DNA of 64,000 bases from Plutella xylostella (taxonomy: Eukaryota > Arthropoda > Insecta > Lepidoptera > Plutellidae), in assembly GCF_932276165.1 (NCBI RefSeq), contig NC_063988.1:5456001-5520000 (forward strand), read 5' to 3'. Below the pieces are notes generated by a model. That model was given only the letters and a program-made list of their open reading frames with translations. It did no database searches and was not told where the DNA came from. A program made the translations under genes and the position numbers. Below, one piece after another: positions 1 through 11,650 of this stretch (within the stretch, counting starts at the first letter, position 1; every line of letters starts with the position of its first letter).

Positions 1-3000
1 ATTCGCTATATTCCTGCTCCTCATCGGACCTTTACGAGACTGTAATGTCACTATCTAATTTAATTTAATGTATTGAATATAGTGTAAGAATTGACAACAT
101 TTCAAAATTTTATACAGCTGAAATTCGAAAACCATTTAGAGATATGGCTCTAATATTCACAAAAAAAAATGTTTCCGATTTTTCTTTTGATTTATTTCAG
201 AGAAAAACATAAAAATCTAAATTATCATTCGTGACACCACGATGTGGCATAATAATTAAACGGGCTTTTACTTCTAAAACATAAACAACAAAAAAACATG
301 TTATGTCACTTTGACAATGACAATGACAAACATCACTCAAATGTCTGTCACTTTTATGTGTCCTTGTCAATGACGGAAGTACGTGATTGGTCCTTGCCAC
401 AAAATAAAGTTGAAGTTGAAGCTGATTGGTCCTTGTTCATGTCAAGTTAATGTCATCCAACTTTTTTTTTTTAGGTTAGGCAGGCAACGAAAATATTTTT
501 ATCCCAAGCCTCGACGTGACGTCACTCATACTAAAAATATTTTGAACTTTGAAATCAAAAAAATATATTAAAACATAGAAATATTAAGAAATAAAAAAAT
601 ACGGGTCATCTAAATTTGTGATATCTCGTCGAAAATAAAATAAAATCGGTGAGCATTTTATTTGAAATGTTGTCAATTATGCTTCCTCAATTTCAAATCA
701 AATTATGTTGGTGTCATAAAAGTTGAAAAAGTGCAATGACAACCAATGTGCAGTCATTTTGTATCTGTACACGAAAAGATCGCGAGCTGTCAGTGCTGCC
801 TAAACCGACGTGACCCTTCTTTGGAGGCCAGCGGCCGACTGAGTCAAACGTCGCTTGTGTTTATGATTTTATAACACAGAAAGCCGCCATAGATATTTGT
901 ATGAAGATTTGAGGGAAAAAAATTGCCCAAGTTTGTTATTAATTTACACAAAATAGGTGTGTGTTTATTTAAAAACAAGGTATTTAGCGCCTAGTCCAAG
1001 CATTTATCTTTATAATTTGATAAGAATCATATGAAAATTCTTTATAATTACGACACAGTTGTTACAATACGGGAGTGTGATTTACTGGTTTTTCGAAATT
1101 AATTTACAGTTATCCATAAGCATTTACTTAAATTCGAATGATTCAGCACCTAGCTAGACTCTTCGGCTACCTGTGTGATTTTTTTCAAGGCTGTAGAGCA
1201 TCATTTACTATATAATTCTATGACAATGCCAACCCTCGATTCCCTATTGCAGACCCTTAAATTGAATTATTGTTCAGTTCAATTATAGAACAGGATATTT
1301 CTACTCAAAATAACTATAAAAGCGCCAGTAGAATTTAAATGCTCGCGATAAAATCTACTAACCGCTCACCTCTACGCAAAGAAAAGAGACCGTCATTAAA
1401 ATATGATTTCCAGCGTTTCTATTCACCCGCGTCGTAGTCTCCGATATTATTTCAATAAGACGCGAGCAGTTCTCAGTTCCAATGCCTGCCCGAGTATAAT
1501 GCTATTGCAATTTCATGATCGCCCTTAACCTTTAGAGTGTCGGTGTGTGGGTGGCGTGTGGGAGGAGGCTGCGAGTGTGGGTGCGCCTGTGTGTGTGAGT
1601 TTCAGATGACATTTACAGCGAGATTTGTGGTGAACTGGGCTGGCCGGTGCCGGTGGCGGGTTTTAGTTTACATTATTAATTTCCATAAATTGCACGTTTA
1701 TGTTTGCCGCATTTCGGTTTATTGTTTTGTCACGTTCTGTGAAAGTACTGCCTTCATATTTGGTATTTGAATTAAGTGTCGGCGTGAAATAATTGGGTTT
1801 TGTCACTTCACCTCTAGAGCGGCTTTGACTACGATTTTATAAAATTTTACTATTGTATAAACTTTTACATAAGTAGATAAGTACCTATGTAATTAGTTAC
1901 TTATAGGTCTAAGTAAAGTCAAAATCATAATATTATTTTTAGTAAGAAAAATATTTGAGCGTGCTGGTAAAGATTGAAGCTTTTTCCCCGGGACGCTTTT
2001 TATAAGTAAGTTTTTAATTAATTTTAATTATAAAAAACTGATAAATAAAACTTAATCTTAGAGAAGCTACTCGATTTTTCGTTTAATTTACTGCGAGACC
2101 TATTCATTAAGATGGTTAACTGGAAAATATGATTTTAAAAAGCTTACAGGTTGGTTCGGTTCATGGGTTAAGTTTAACTAGATGTGTTTATGTCTTGTAT
2201 GTAGTACTCGTAATGCAGAAACAACCTAATGTATTTTCGCACGATATGTTTTGACAAATGGTGTTTACCCAACACACAGCCATTTTTGAAATGAAATAGT
2301 TTAAAGGCCGTGGCAGGAGAGAATTTCTCAAAAACATTGTGTATTTCGGAGAGATAGACTTTGAATACATAAAAGCCCAGTTTTCATGACGTAATACTGT
2401 GACCTATGACATTTCACCGTCGACGTGCCTCATCCTGACTCGTTATCGGAAATGTTTTGCTAAAAGATAATAAGAGTAGGAAGGTATTTATGAATTATAA
2501 TGAGTTCTGTCTTTGGTTGGCTTCACAGTCTGGCGAAGTATGTTTTAATTATTATGTTAACGAAAACTTCCTGACCCAAAAGTCTGACTAACTAGGCTCC
2601 TATAAGCTTATAAATCATCTTCTCAATATAGGTAAAGTAAATGCAAAGTAGAACAAAGCGTATATTTGTGAAAATCGAAATTCTACTCGTAGATCCGCTT
2701 CTCCATGAAAATAATTTCGAATTCCGCAGGAAAATATTACAACTGAAAGAAGGGAAACCGTTTAGGCGGTGCCTTCTTATTTTTTATACCTTCTTTAATC
2801 TTCTTTCGCAGGGAGCATTGATTGTGGCCCCATTCCTCTGTTGTTGAATAAAAAGCCGCTTGGTAAGATGCCAGGGCGATAAAAAGAATGGCTAGTATGC
2901 TGAAATATGATGAAAGATGTAGCTATTTGTTTGGGGGTGGCGACTGTCTGCCCGCCCGGGTTCAAGGCCCGGCCGGGATCGCTGCCACGCGTTTAGCCAT

Positions 3001-3579
3001 CTCATGATCTTACACTAAACTTGCCACAATCCGGCCTGCTCATTTACTTATAATTCTTATATAAAATAAAGGAAGCTGAGCGAAGCAAAATACTGATATT
3101 TGTTATGGCCCGGAAAGATAGATATGCAGAGTTTACTTTCTCTACCAGCAAGCTTTTTCACAGTAGGAAGCTTTTGTTTAAGCAAGCAAAAGCGTCATAC
3201 GTTTAACACTGTTTATGTAACATTCATCGAAAGCTGAAGCTAGTTATAATACTCGTACCTACATAATATAAATGCAGTATGTAAACTGACATATTGAAAT
3301 GACGTATAAAAAGTTCTTAACTTAAAATGTAAGCCCTGCCAAACGAAAATGAAATTTCCCGATGCAGAAGTGTAAGTTTTGAGGAGAAAGTTGAGCTTCA
3401 GAATTAATCCTAATACTTACGTAGAAATTCATAAATCGTAAACTTACTTGCTTGCACAGGGTGAATCAAGATTCAAGTTTGATGAATTTGTGATTTTGCA
3501 CGAAACTGAAAAAAATATATGGTAAAAGGCATCTGAAACAACATAGGTACTCAAAGTACTGATGTAGTATTTGGGCATA
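1..3579. other. AT-rich noncoding stretch, no gene recognised
   Basis: All open frames here are short and show no recognisable domain. Positions 299-455 hold a dense cluster of TGACA/TGTCA words, and the 12-mer GATTGGTCCTTG occurs twice (385-396 and 424-435). Positions 1536-1598 are G/T-rich low-complexity sequence. A small GC-rich patch at 2932-2990 contains a GGTTCAAGGCC word resembling a pol III B box, but no matching A box or tRNA fold could be built, so it is not called as a tRNA or SINE. Confidence 0.5.
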
Positions 3580-3699
3580 GGCTAAAGCAGGGGTCGGCAA
3601 GTAGTTTTAGGTAGAGTCCGGATATAGGTCGAAAAAATTTAAAAGGTCCAGAAAAAAATCTGATAATAATTAAATAAGTACAGCTATTTATTACTAAAA

Positions 3700-3945
3700 T
3701 TAGTGAGGAAAATTGCATTGGCGGTCTTGAGCCAGGTTTTTATAGTTTGGTTCTCCTGAAGAACAACTAATTCGAGTGTCTTCTAAGTGAGCGTCTGTAA
3801 ATCGCAAACAATAAGTATTTGTTTGTTCGAAAAATTCAGAAAATTTTGAAAAAGATGTTTGCAGATTGATTATTTCCATTTCATGTGACGCCTTTGGAAA
3901 TAACTTGGCAGCAAGGACTTTTGCTTGGCAGCCACATCGGTCCAT
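3700..3945 (-). pseudogene. hAT transposase C-terminal fragment
   Basis: This is an 81-codon open stretch. Its last 40 or so residues resemble the C-terminus of hAT-family transposases (the group that includes GTF2IRD2/ZBED-like domesticated genes). The segment LRFTDAHLED corresponds to the conserved 'LTDEHLE' block. It is followed by a serine-rich ISCSSGEPNY segment and a terminal QCNFPH before the stop, matching the usual short Q-x-S-H type ending. The block that normally precedes it (dimerisation motif with a conserved E and T-F-S) is reduced to FFEQTN, so an internal deletion is likely. The ATG at the 5' end is fortuitous. The nested MITE begins 34 bp upstream and cuts off anything further. 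It lies inside the 3588-4537 hAT element, which agrees with the assignment. It cannot encode an active transposase. Confidence 0.6.
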
Positions 3946-3979
3946 TCGGCGGCTGCATCAACTTCAAAGGGTGACTTAA

Positions 3980-4217
3980 CCCGCCAGTGGTGACGGGAAT
4001 TTGACTTACATCGTTGGTGACGCCGGTCTCACGCACCGGGTTGGCGCCAAAACTCCGAAACCTGCGCACGAGTCACCGTCGCGGGGTGGACTGACGATGG
4101 GGGATGGGAAATGAGGCAGCTACCCGAAATCACAACAAAAATCGATGGCTAGTGAGAAAGTTATTCGACTTTTTCGAACTACCCGGTCTCACAGACATAT
4201 ACGTCACCACTGGCGGG
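3980..4217. mobile_element. piggyBac-type MITE nested in the hAT element
   Basis: Terminal inverted repeats CCCGCCAGTGGTGACG are perfect over 16 bp and bounded by TTAA on both sides (3976-3979 and 4218-4221). TTAA target duplication plus CCC/GGG ends is diagnostic of the piggyBac superfamily. The 238-bp length leaves no coding capacity. A second word, CCGGTCTCAC, is repeated near both ends. Being inside the hAT element, it must have arrived later. Confidence 0.85.
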
Positions 4218-4572
4218 TTAAGAAACAGAGATAGCTTGTCTATCTAAGATCGGTCAAAATCTTCTTCAGAGTTCTCCTTATTATAATTATTATGGTCGTC
4301 GGAGAAGCTATAAGTACCTATGAACAGAGCGCGCGCGGCGACTCGACGGCGCGGGCGGCGCGGCAGCGCGATGTTTTAGATCGATATCGATGTTGTATAA
4401 CAGATTAATTAGATAAGGTAGGTGCTAAGTTAGATTGGTTCAAAATTTGACAAGCCTACATTACAATATTTGGCGGTCCGAGGTTCAACCTTTCGCGGTC
4501 CGCAAACGGACCGCGGTCCGCCTGTTGCCGACCGTTGGGCTAAAGAGTATTGTAACTATCCAGCTGCCGCTG

Positions 4573-4660
4573 CACGTGTTCGTTATCGACGTAGATAAAC
4601 GTCACTATATCGCCATAAATACGGCGCTGTGATTGGAGCGACGTCGATAACGAACCCGTG
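4573..4660. repeat. 88-bp hairpin / small MITE-like inverted repeat
   Basis: The arms at 4573-4592 (CACGTGTTCGTTATCGACGT) and 4641-4660 are inverted copies with one mismatch over 20 bp. The interior is also partly self-complementary (TCAC..CGCC against GGCGCTGTGA). No clear target duplication was found, so it may be a MITE or simply a structured sequence. It begins 28 bp after the right duplication of the hAT element. Confidence 0.6.
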
Positions 4661-6692
4661 TAGAGGTTGCTGGTTTTCCTACCGTCAGACCTCACAAATG
4701 CGAGTCCTTTGATTGTCGCTAGCTGAACGGGTACGTTGATAGAACATCAGTTGACGTTCGCTCATGATTAGAACATGGCGGACGATAAACACTTGATAAG
4801 TGTACGTACAGTCAGCTCCACACACATGTATAAGTACGCTTATTAAGTATAAGTAACAAAATATGGAAATCAACTTTCACAAACAAACCAATGGTATTCC
4901 ATTTCAATTGATGGTTTCTTCATCTTATTCTTAGTCAGTCGGCGGCAACCTAACTAAACGTTAAATAATCATTATCTTTATTGTTGATACAAAATTGTTC
5001 ACATATGTATATAGCCGACTGTACCTCCGCCCACGCTCACCGGCAGCTGAGCCCAGCGTGTGGCTCTGACGTCACGGCGCGACCCTCCCGCCCTAGATAA
5101 GGGGGTACAGTCGCACACACACTCATTAGGAGACACTAGAATGCGCGCTGATAGCTCCAAATACATGATAGTGCTATTGGTTGATAATGTTTTTTTGTTG
5201 TTGTGGGTAGTGTAGTGATGGCAATGTTGATGGAAGTATACTCGACTATATATAGTACCTTTATTCATAAACATCATTAAGGATGATCATTTGATCATTG
5301 TTCACTCATTGTTCAATCAGGCGCTGAAGAATTCAATTAGTAAAATTGATCAGGTGGATTATTACCCAACATATAACACTATTATTATTAAACGTCAAAA
5401 TATTTAATAAATTTTGATAACCGAATAATATTATTATGATATAGGTATCTAAGCTTTTATCTGGTTATAGAAAATATGAAACAGATAAATGGAATTGCTT
5501 CTTCATGACTATCAGTTATAATAATGGTAACTTGATAAACAGCGTATCGTGGTAGAAATTATTGATTTATACATATAAGGATTATAAGGCTAATCTCGGA
5601 GTGCATCTCTAGATCTCTACACTCTGACAGCAGGTCTAACGCTCGTTTGCGTAGCAAAATATAACCACCATACGAATGGTAAATACTTACAGTATGTGAT
5701 AATTATGATAGACTTAGAAAGTCTTGTTAAATCACTTAGAACTATATGCCTTATTGCTTAAACCTCACCCTATTTATTTCTTAATTTCATCAATATGTAT
5801 TTTCTATTTGTGACTATAAAGATCCATGTTAAGTATGTGGTACTCACAAGATGACTAAAAACATAGCAACCACAACACTGTACCTGCACTATGCTAGACC
5901 GCGAGCCGCCCGCGTTACATTCAAAGAGACATTTGTGCGAATTTCAAAGCAACAAAGCGTGTTTTAATAAACTTGTGATTCCTCTGCGGATGCTAAATAT
6001 GCGTACGTTTCATTTCTGTTCTCTCTGTCAGGTACTTACGAACAGCCTGTAATTTATATTCGTATGGAACGGCAAGGGTGAATAACAATACGTGAACGAT
6101 ATGGGTTTTCATTTGTTAACCTCCGCGGTAGTGACGAAAAGGCAATTTACTTTGAAATCGGGTAATTTACATGTCATTTATATGTACTCTCTTAAATAAA
6201 GATATAAGTATACTTGTCGGTATACGGGTGGGAAAAGCAAAGAAAAATTGTGAATGATTAAAAGTTCCTCAGGTCAGGATATTATTGTGTGTGTACGTTG
6301 TAAGCTACCGTAATTTTTATCTTTAAAGTTACAGAAAACTTTTATCACAAAGTGTTAATCACTATTTTTTTAATTAACAGTAGCCATGAGGGATATACAC
6401 ATAACTTGGATAATTTTATTAAAAACGAGCTAGCTACGTTACAATTCGCTACAACAGCTTTTACAGACATAGTTTTGAATAAGAAGCACCCGCCCCACAA
6501 GCATCAAACTGAAGTATGTGTGTTGAATGTGTTCCAATAATAATAAAAATGTGAATACGTAGGTAGACATTTATGATTGTGTCCTGATTTCCATGAAAAT
6601 TTTGTTCAGCGAGAGACAAAAACAAGATTGACAAGTTGCTGCTGTCGTTTCCATGTAAATTTCGTTTCCGTAGGTACAGTCTTGTACAGTGG
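4661..6692. other. Noncoding stretch, no gene recognised
   Basis: Only short open frames without recognisable domains are present. The stretch at 6011-6034 has a good pyrimidine tract ending in CAG followed by GTACTT, an acceptor-like site whose following donor is weak. Nothing else supports an exon here. Confidence 0.5.
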
Positions 6693-7232
6693 GAACCATG
6701 AGTCTTCTTGTACAGTGGGACTAGGGCATGCAATACCGGAACTATTTTCAATACCGGTATTGAGTTCCGGTATTGCAACTCAATACCGGGATCCCGGTAT
6801 TAATACCGGTATTAGATTTCCTTGTAATAAATAATTGTGATTAAAGGTCGTTTAGGTCAAAATAAAACGAGAAAAAGCAATGAAATTCAGTTTTTTGTAA
6901 TAGATTTTTACGAGAATTGAGTATTAAAGTTTAAATTTTACAAAAAATTATTATTTTTACATCCAGTGTCCGTTTACGTATGGTCAACAGAAGATATCAA
7001 ACGGCCGAAAACTGCATCAAACGGTTGGAAACAAGTGCGCTTTCACAGTACATAGGAAAACTATATCTTAATCGCTTTATTATAGCCTAAAAAAGTCCGA
7101 ATCCGGTATTACTTCAATACCGGTATTAACTTTCAATACCGGTATTGAAAAAAGCGTGAATTATGTCTCTAATACCGGTATTACCAATACCGGTATTGCG
7201 GTATTGCATGCCCTAAGTGGGACTCATGGTTC
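6693..7232. repeat. Inverted repeat interrupted by a hAT MITE
   Basis: GAACCATGAGTC (6693-6704) and GACTCATGGTTC (7221-7232) are perfect inverted arms. With the transposon and one copy of its duplication removed, they would be separated by only about 14 bp, so the pre-insertion site was a short hairpin and the transposon entered its loop. A direct repeat, CTTGTACAGTGGGA, is also present twice just left of the insertion. Confidence 0.7.
6722..7215. mobile_element. hAT-type MITE with subterminal AATACCGGTATT arrays
   Basis: The 494-bp element begins TAGGGCATGCAATACCG and ends CGGTATTGCATGCCCTA, a 17-bp perfect terminal inverted repeat. It is flanked by a perfect 8-bp duplication, AGTGGGAC (6714-6721 and 7216-7223). 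The 8-bp duplication and the TAGGG end fit the hAT superfamily. About 90-110 bp at each end (6731-6814 and 7102-7207) is packed with the palindromic 12-mer AATACCGGTATT, six complete copies by eye, plus about six half-sites such as TTCCGGTATTG. The centre lacks the motif and has no coding capacity. Clustered subterminal repeats are typical transposase-binding sites in hAT elements. Confidence 0.85.
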
Positions 7233-7739
7233 TTTGCGGTTTACATAGTTTGATTCATGAGAAGTGTGATTTTAGGGTTGAATTATAATAGATCATCAAC
7301 CTAAACGGGCAATGTCATTTTACTTTTTAAAATAAGAAATGACGTGTGAACTTATCGTTTCATATTATACCCAATGTGTATTATATTGACTATTGGTATA
7401 ACGGCATAATTGTGATTTGATTCTGAAAATCAATCAATGCCACGAGGTAGACACTGGCTAAATATACAAAGCTTATTAAAACTTGATTTGAGGATGGTTG
7501 ATGTTCATCGACTTTGCCACGCTGTTTTAACGCGAATAAAGTATAGCCTTGTTGTAAGGATTAATCTTAACTTCGACAATATAGTAAAGTTTGCAGTAAA
7601 GCTTGAAATTAGCAAATGCAAACAATTTAATAACATAATACATTTTAAACGTAAATAAAATAAAATATGATAAGTAGAAATACGGCTCCGCGGTTCAAAT
7701 ATGGCAGTTTTATCCAGACTGAAATCCTTTATAAGTAGG
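7233..7739. other. Noncoding stretch, nothing recognised
   Basis: AT-rich sequence with short overlapping frames on both strands and no motif I can name. Confidence 0.45.
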
Positions 7740-7741
7740 TA

Positions 7742-7954
7742 CAGTGCCACAAACTTATCTGTTCCGGTGACAGCTCACATAAATTACTAATATTCCTTAA
7801 TTCTATAAGATTTTAAGTTTGCTCGTATTGTTAATTCGCTCTTGCGGTGTTAATAAACCCATTTAATGTTTTAAAATATACAATTCATTAGTAAGTAATG
7901 AGATATGGATCTATTTAGTTCGCTGTCACCGGAACAGATAAGTTTGTGGCACTA
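7742..7954. mobile_element. TA-flanked MITE, first copy of a tandem pair
   Basis: This is a 213-bp element with inverted ends of about 31 bp, beginning CAGTGCCACAAACTTATCTG and ending with the complement (GTGGCACTA). It is flanked by TA at 7740-7741 and 7955-7956. TA duplication fits a Tc1/mariner-type nonautonomous element. No coding capacity. It is directly followed, sharing the TA, by a second copy in the same orientation. Confidence 0.8.
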
Positions 7955-7956
7955 TA

Positions 7957-8169
7957 CAGTGCCACAAACTTATCTGTTCCGGTGACAGCTCACATAAATT
8001 ACTAATATTCCTTAATTCTATAAGATTTTAAGTTTACTTGTATTGTTAATTCGCTCTTGCGGTGTTAATAAACCCATCTAATCATTTACAATATACAATT
8101 CATTAGTAAGTAATGAGATATGGATCAATTAAGTTCGCTCTCACCGGAACAGATAAGTTTGTCACACTA
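7957..8169. mobile_element. TA-flanked MITE, second copy of the tandem pair
   Basis: It has the same length (213 bp) and orientation as the copy at 7742-7954 and differs at about 11 positions by my hand count (about 95% identity). It is flanked by TA at 7955-7956 (shared) and 8170-8171. Two of the differences fall in the right terminal repeat (GTCACAC in place of GTGGCAC). Confidence 0.8.
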
Positions 8170-8171
8170 TA

Positions 8172-11100
8172 CACTTTTAATTCTTTTTATCACAATCTGA
8201 CACATTTCTAAAGTTGTTTCATAGTTTTGTGTCAAATACACTCAAACGTCAAATGACACATTTTGCATGAAATATTTTGTTATATTTATGCATCTGTAGA
8301 TAAAACGGCCAGATTAGAACCGCTGATTTCATCGCAGTCATTGGCAGTTCGCGGAATGGGGGTTGGGGGGACACTGTAGAGTTCGCGATATGTGAGGGGG
8401 GAACAAAAACAACTGTCCTATAATTAAAATTGATTTATGATTTTGAATCTAAGTTATTTCAAACTCGGAATCGGTTAAATGAAGTTGTTCGTGAATATCA
8501 AAGGAATTGTGCACCTTTAACTATGATATTGTACAATTATGTATGTACATGTACTTATGTTGGTTTCTGCTTGAACTGTATCTAAGTATTCGGTTCTTCT
8601 TATTTAAGTGTCGGTGACAACACCTGAATTTGAACTAGGGTTAGTCAACAAGGATTAGAGCTAGTCAGTAAGTTTTCAGTCGTTGAATGCCCACCTACTT
8701 GATAGCTTTTTCCCGCAAACCCACGATATAGCCTTATTGGATATTTGATACTTGGATACGTAATAATTTATATTATAGTATATGTATAATACATATATAC
8801 ACAATATACATACTTACTTATTCACTTACTTACAAACATCACTCACAAACTTTTATATAATTTATAATGTCGAGTTTTACAAAGATTACAGCTCTCAGAA
8901 TTTATAATTCTCAGAATACAGGCAAGCGGGCTAAGTTCAAATAGTTAAGCACTTACAAGTTAATCGATAATAATAACTTTCAATATATAACTTTACAATG
9001 CTAATGATACCATTGAGACATGAATGCGTCAATTAGACTTTTTATATTCCGATTGGTATGGAGCCGCGCGATATGGGAACTTTTTGACCCGCATAAAATT
9101 GTGTAGATTCACAATAATGTTTATTCTCATCGCCGACGCGGGGCGCGGGGGGAGGGAGGAGGGCGATCAAATTACGATTTATGTTTCGATGGCGAGTGCG
9201 GGCGGGGCGCGGGGTGGGGGGGCCTTTATCGCGGCAATCGAGCCCACTGATGGATTCCCACTGTCACCCCAGAGATACGACTATTTAATTCCAGTTCGTT
9301 CTCGCTTTTTGTGAGATTTTTCCTCCTCCATTTTAGAGTTTGCCGAGCTTTTTATATATCCCGCTCGTCTCGATCAGGCTGCGGCGGCGGCGGCGTCGGG
9401 GTCGCAGGCATTCCTCCTCTACTTACTCTCCCAGCGATTACTCCGCCGGTACAAGTAGCTACATTATTGGAATGTTTGTGTGGATTTCTGTAAGCCTTCG
9501 TATACTGAAGTAACAGCAGATTACCAACCGAGTCGTCTCATGTATTTGCGTTCTCATATTTGGGCGAGATTTAAGTAAATTTGCCTGTAGACTTGCTGGA
9601 GCTCCTGCTCTCATAATACGGTTAAGCTTCTACCTTGTCTCAACTCAAATCTATACTGCATAATTTCATACAGCGTGGCGTTGTACAAAGCGGGAGCGAT
9701 TTGAATAGGTAAATCTTTCAAAAGTGTACCTACTACCTACCGTTTAAGTGTAGTGTTCGGTATTCCTAAAATATATATTTTTTCCAAAATTACCCAACTA
9801 TAACTCTCCAAGAACGACGCAAGGCAGCATCTATCACAAGAATCAATTTTCCAAGATCCATTTATTAGATTGAGCGTTTATCAAACAGCGGAGTTCGCAA
9901 CACCTGTTTCCAGCCCAAGGGTTAAAAAGGTAGCCTTCGCCGAGGCATGTTATGTTAAACTGTGTGTTGTAGTAACTTCTCCCTCGTGGATCGTATGTAA
10001 TTCGCTCCCTTCAACAAAGTTAATGCAGCTCGGGGATCAGTAGTTTTCTTTCTCTTGTTTTCGGGAACGTATAATTTTCACTTTATCAGAAAGGCGGATA
10101 CCCGCCTTCGACTCCGGAGGATTTTATTGAATTCCTTACTGTCTAGCTTGTTAATGGAACTTCTAGCTGAGAAGGGTCGCCGTTTCCCGGTATGCCAATT
10201 GTGGAAAAGCGAACTAGAAAATATTGCAATAACAAATGGGAAATATTTGTAGCCGCGCAAACGAAGTGAGATTAGATTTGCGAGTGTGAGTTCGTGGCGA
10301 ACAATTGAGTGCCGCGTAGCGCCACTCCGCGCCGCGCCGCGAGTCAAATATCGCAAACCAACTACCGCCGTGTCTTATTGCGTTAGTAACAAGGAATCTG
10401 TGTAAATAAGCCCAACAAGCCAAGGGGTTGAGTAAAGACCCGTAAAACGTTTGAAAAATTCAGTGCGTGTAGTCCCATTTAGGCTGTTTCGGGTCCCCTT
10501 TTACGGTCACAGCTCAATAGGTTAGGGCGCCGTAAGGCCGGCCAATAGTGCTCAAAGAAAAACGCTAGAGAGACAACATGTTTTCATAACGATTATTGTG
10601 TTCTTAAAAAGAATAAAAGCATATTCTTCGAGTAGGTGCATTAAGTTTTATTGTGGCCCCTAGAGTCGTAGCTGCGTATACGAGCGGCGGTTAGTTGCAA
10701 TTGCAAATGACGTTTTCTTTGTTCCACCTCCGTGTCAAATGTAGGAAAGAAAGTCCTTGTGAGGCTGCCACGTCGGCGCATTGTTCTATCTGCACGACCG
10801 AGTTACTGCAACGCAAGTTGGGAGAGAAGAGAACTGTGTGTGAATGTACCTTTATATGCCTAGCATGAGCGAGTGACAACCTGAGATGAGAGGCTTTGTG
10901 TACTTAAACCTTACACCAATAACCAATGTAGTCCCTTCAAACAATCGTAGTTTTATATTTTAGTATGTCTTAACGGACATAAAACGGATTATCATTGGCC
11001 TGGTACTGTTCTCTTCTCAGTTATCCATCATTTAATGTGTGGATACAATTCTACCTGTATAACATTAGAGCTAATCCGTTACTATTAGTAGTTACTTATA

Positions 11101-11522
11101 GGTATGTACATTTTAATGCTAAGCGAACCCTTATATTAACCCATTAGCCGTAAGAGTTTACAATAAAATATAGGCAATCACTCTAAACGATACAGATCTG
11201 AACACCGACATAATGAAGTAATAAAGGTCTAGGTCGTTACTAGACAAACGTCATAATGTTCGCTTTTATGACTATGGTAACGTGTGTATGTGTAACGAGC
11301 TATGCCTACAAAGGCACACATTCAGAGTCTTTGTACGAATAAGTACGTTATAATCTGATAATTATATTTATGTAGGTATATGTAGTTTATTATATGATAT
11401 ATATGATTGTTATGGGTATATAAGTATAATTTCACGTAAGTATATTGTTTAGTTTGTAGGTATTTATAGTTAATTAATAAATTCTTTAGTACACTTGACC
11501 CTATCTGAACATAAATATTCTT
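8172..11522. other. Noncoding stretch with a GC-rich patch
   Basis: No coding region is recognised. A G-rich, CpG-containing patch lies at about 9135-9215 and a short (CGG)5 run at about 9380-9394. The region around 10,020-10,360 is less AT-rich than its surroundings, with a GCGCCGCGCCGCG-type block near 10,330, but has no supported exon. Confidence 0.45.
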
Positions 11523-11650
11523 CCACCTAAAGGTTGTCTTGAAAAAATCGTTTTTAGTGATAAGACCGCCTTTTTTGTACCTATGTGTTAAGCTTTGTAT
11601 AATCTATTCTTGTGTACAAATAAAGAATATTTTATCTATCTATCTACGTT
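11523..11650 (+). mobile_element. LINE 3' end fragment (non-LTR retrotransposon tail)
   Basis: The sequence contains AAGGTTGTCTTG, then TCGTTTTTAGTGATAAGACCGCC, a T-run and GTACCTATG, then TGTACAAATAAAGAATATTTTA and a (TATC)n tail. This layout (CTGGAAGAGATCGCTTTTAGCGATAAGGCCGCC-type block, AATAAA, short simple tail) resembles a 3' UTR I recall from lepidopteran non-LTR retrotransposons. No upstream reverse-transcriptase coding remains, so this is a heavily 5'-truncated insertion. The left boundary is approximate and no target duplication was identified. Confidence 0.5.

Larger units (their letters stand above)
3588..4537 (-). mobile_element. hAT-superfamily DNA transposon, internally degraded, with nested insertion
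   Basis: The left end reads CAGGGGTCGGCAA and the right end, reverse-complemented, reads CAACGGTCGGCAA, an imperfect terminal inverted repeat. The element is flanked by a perfect 8-bp target-site duplication, GGCTAAAG, at 3580-3587 and 4538-4545. An 8-bp duplication with CAGGGG-type ends is the hAT signature. The subterminal sequence is rich in GGACCG/CGGTCC words, more intact at the right end (about 4488-4520). Inside lies the C-terminal end of a hAT transposase on the minus strand (3700-3945) and a TTAA-flanked MITE (3980-4217). At 950 bp it is far shorter than an autonomous hAT element, so it is a nonautonomous, internally deleted copy. The 8-bp duplication is still perfect, although the ends have diverged. 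Confidence 0.85.

Noticed and set aside
2932..2990. Possible tRNA or SINE head (GGTTCAAGGCC, B-box-like)
   Set aside because: No A box at the right distance and no cloverleaf could be drawn.
6011..6040. Third recursive splice site (pyrimidine tract, CAG, GTACTT)
   Set aside because: The acceptor half is good, but GTACTT is a poor donor and no second donor follows at a convincing distance.
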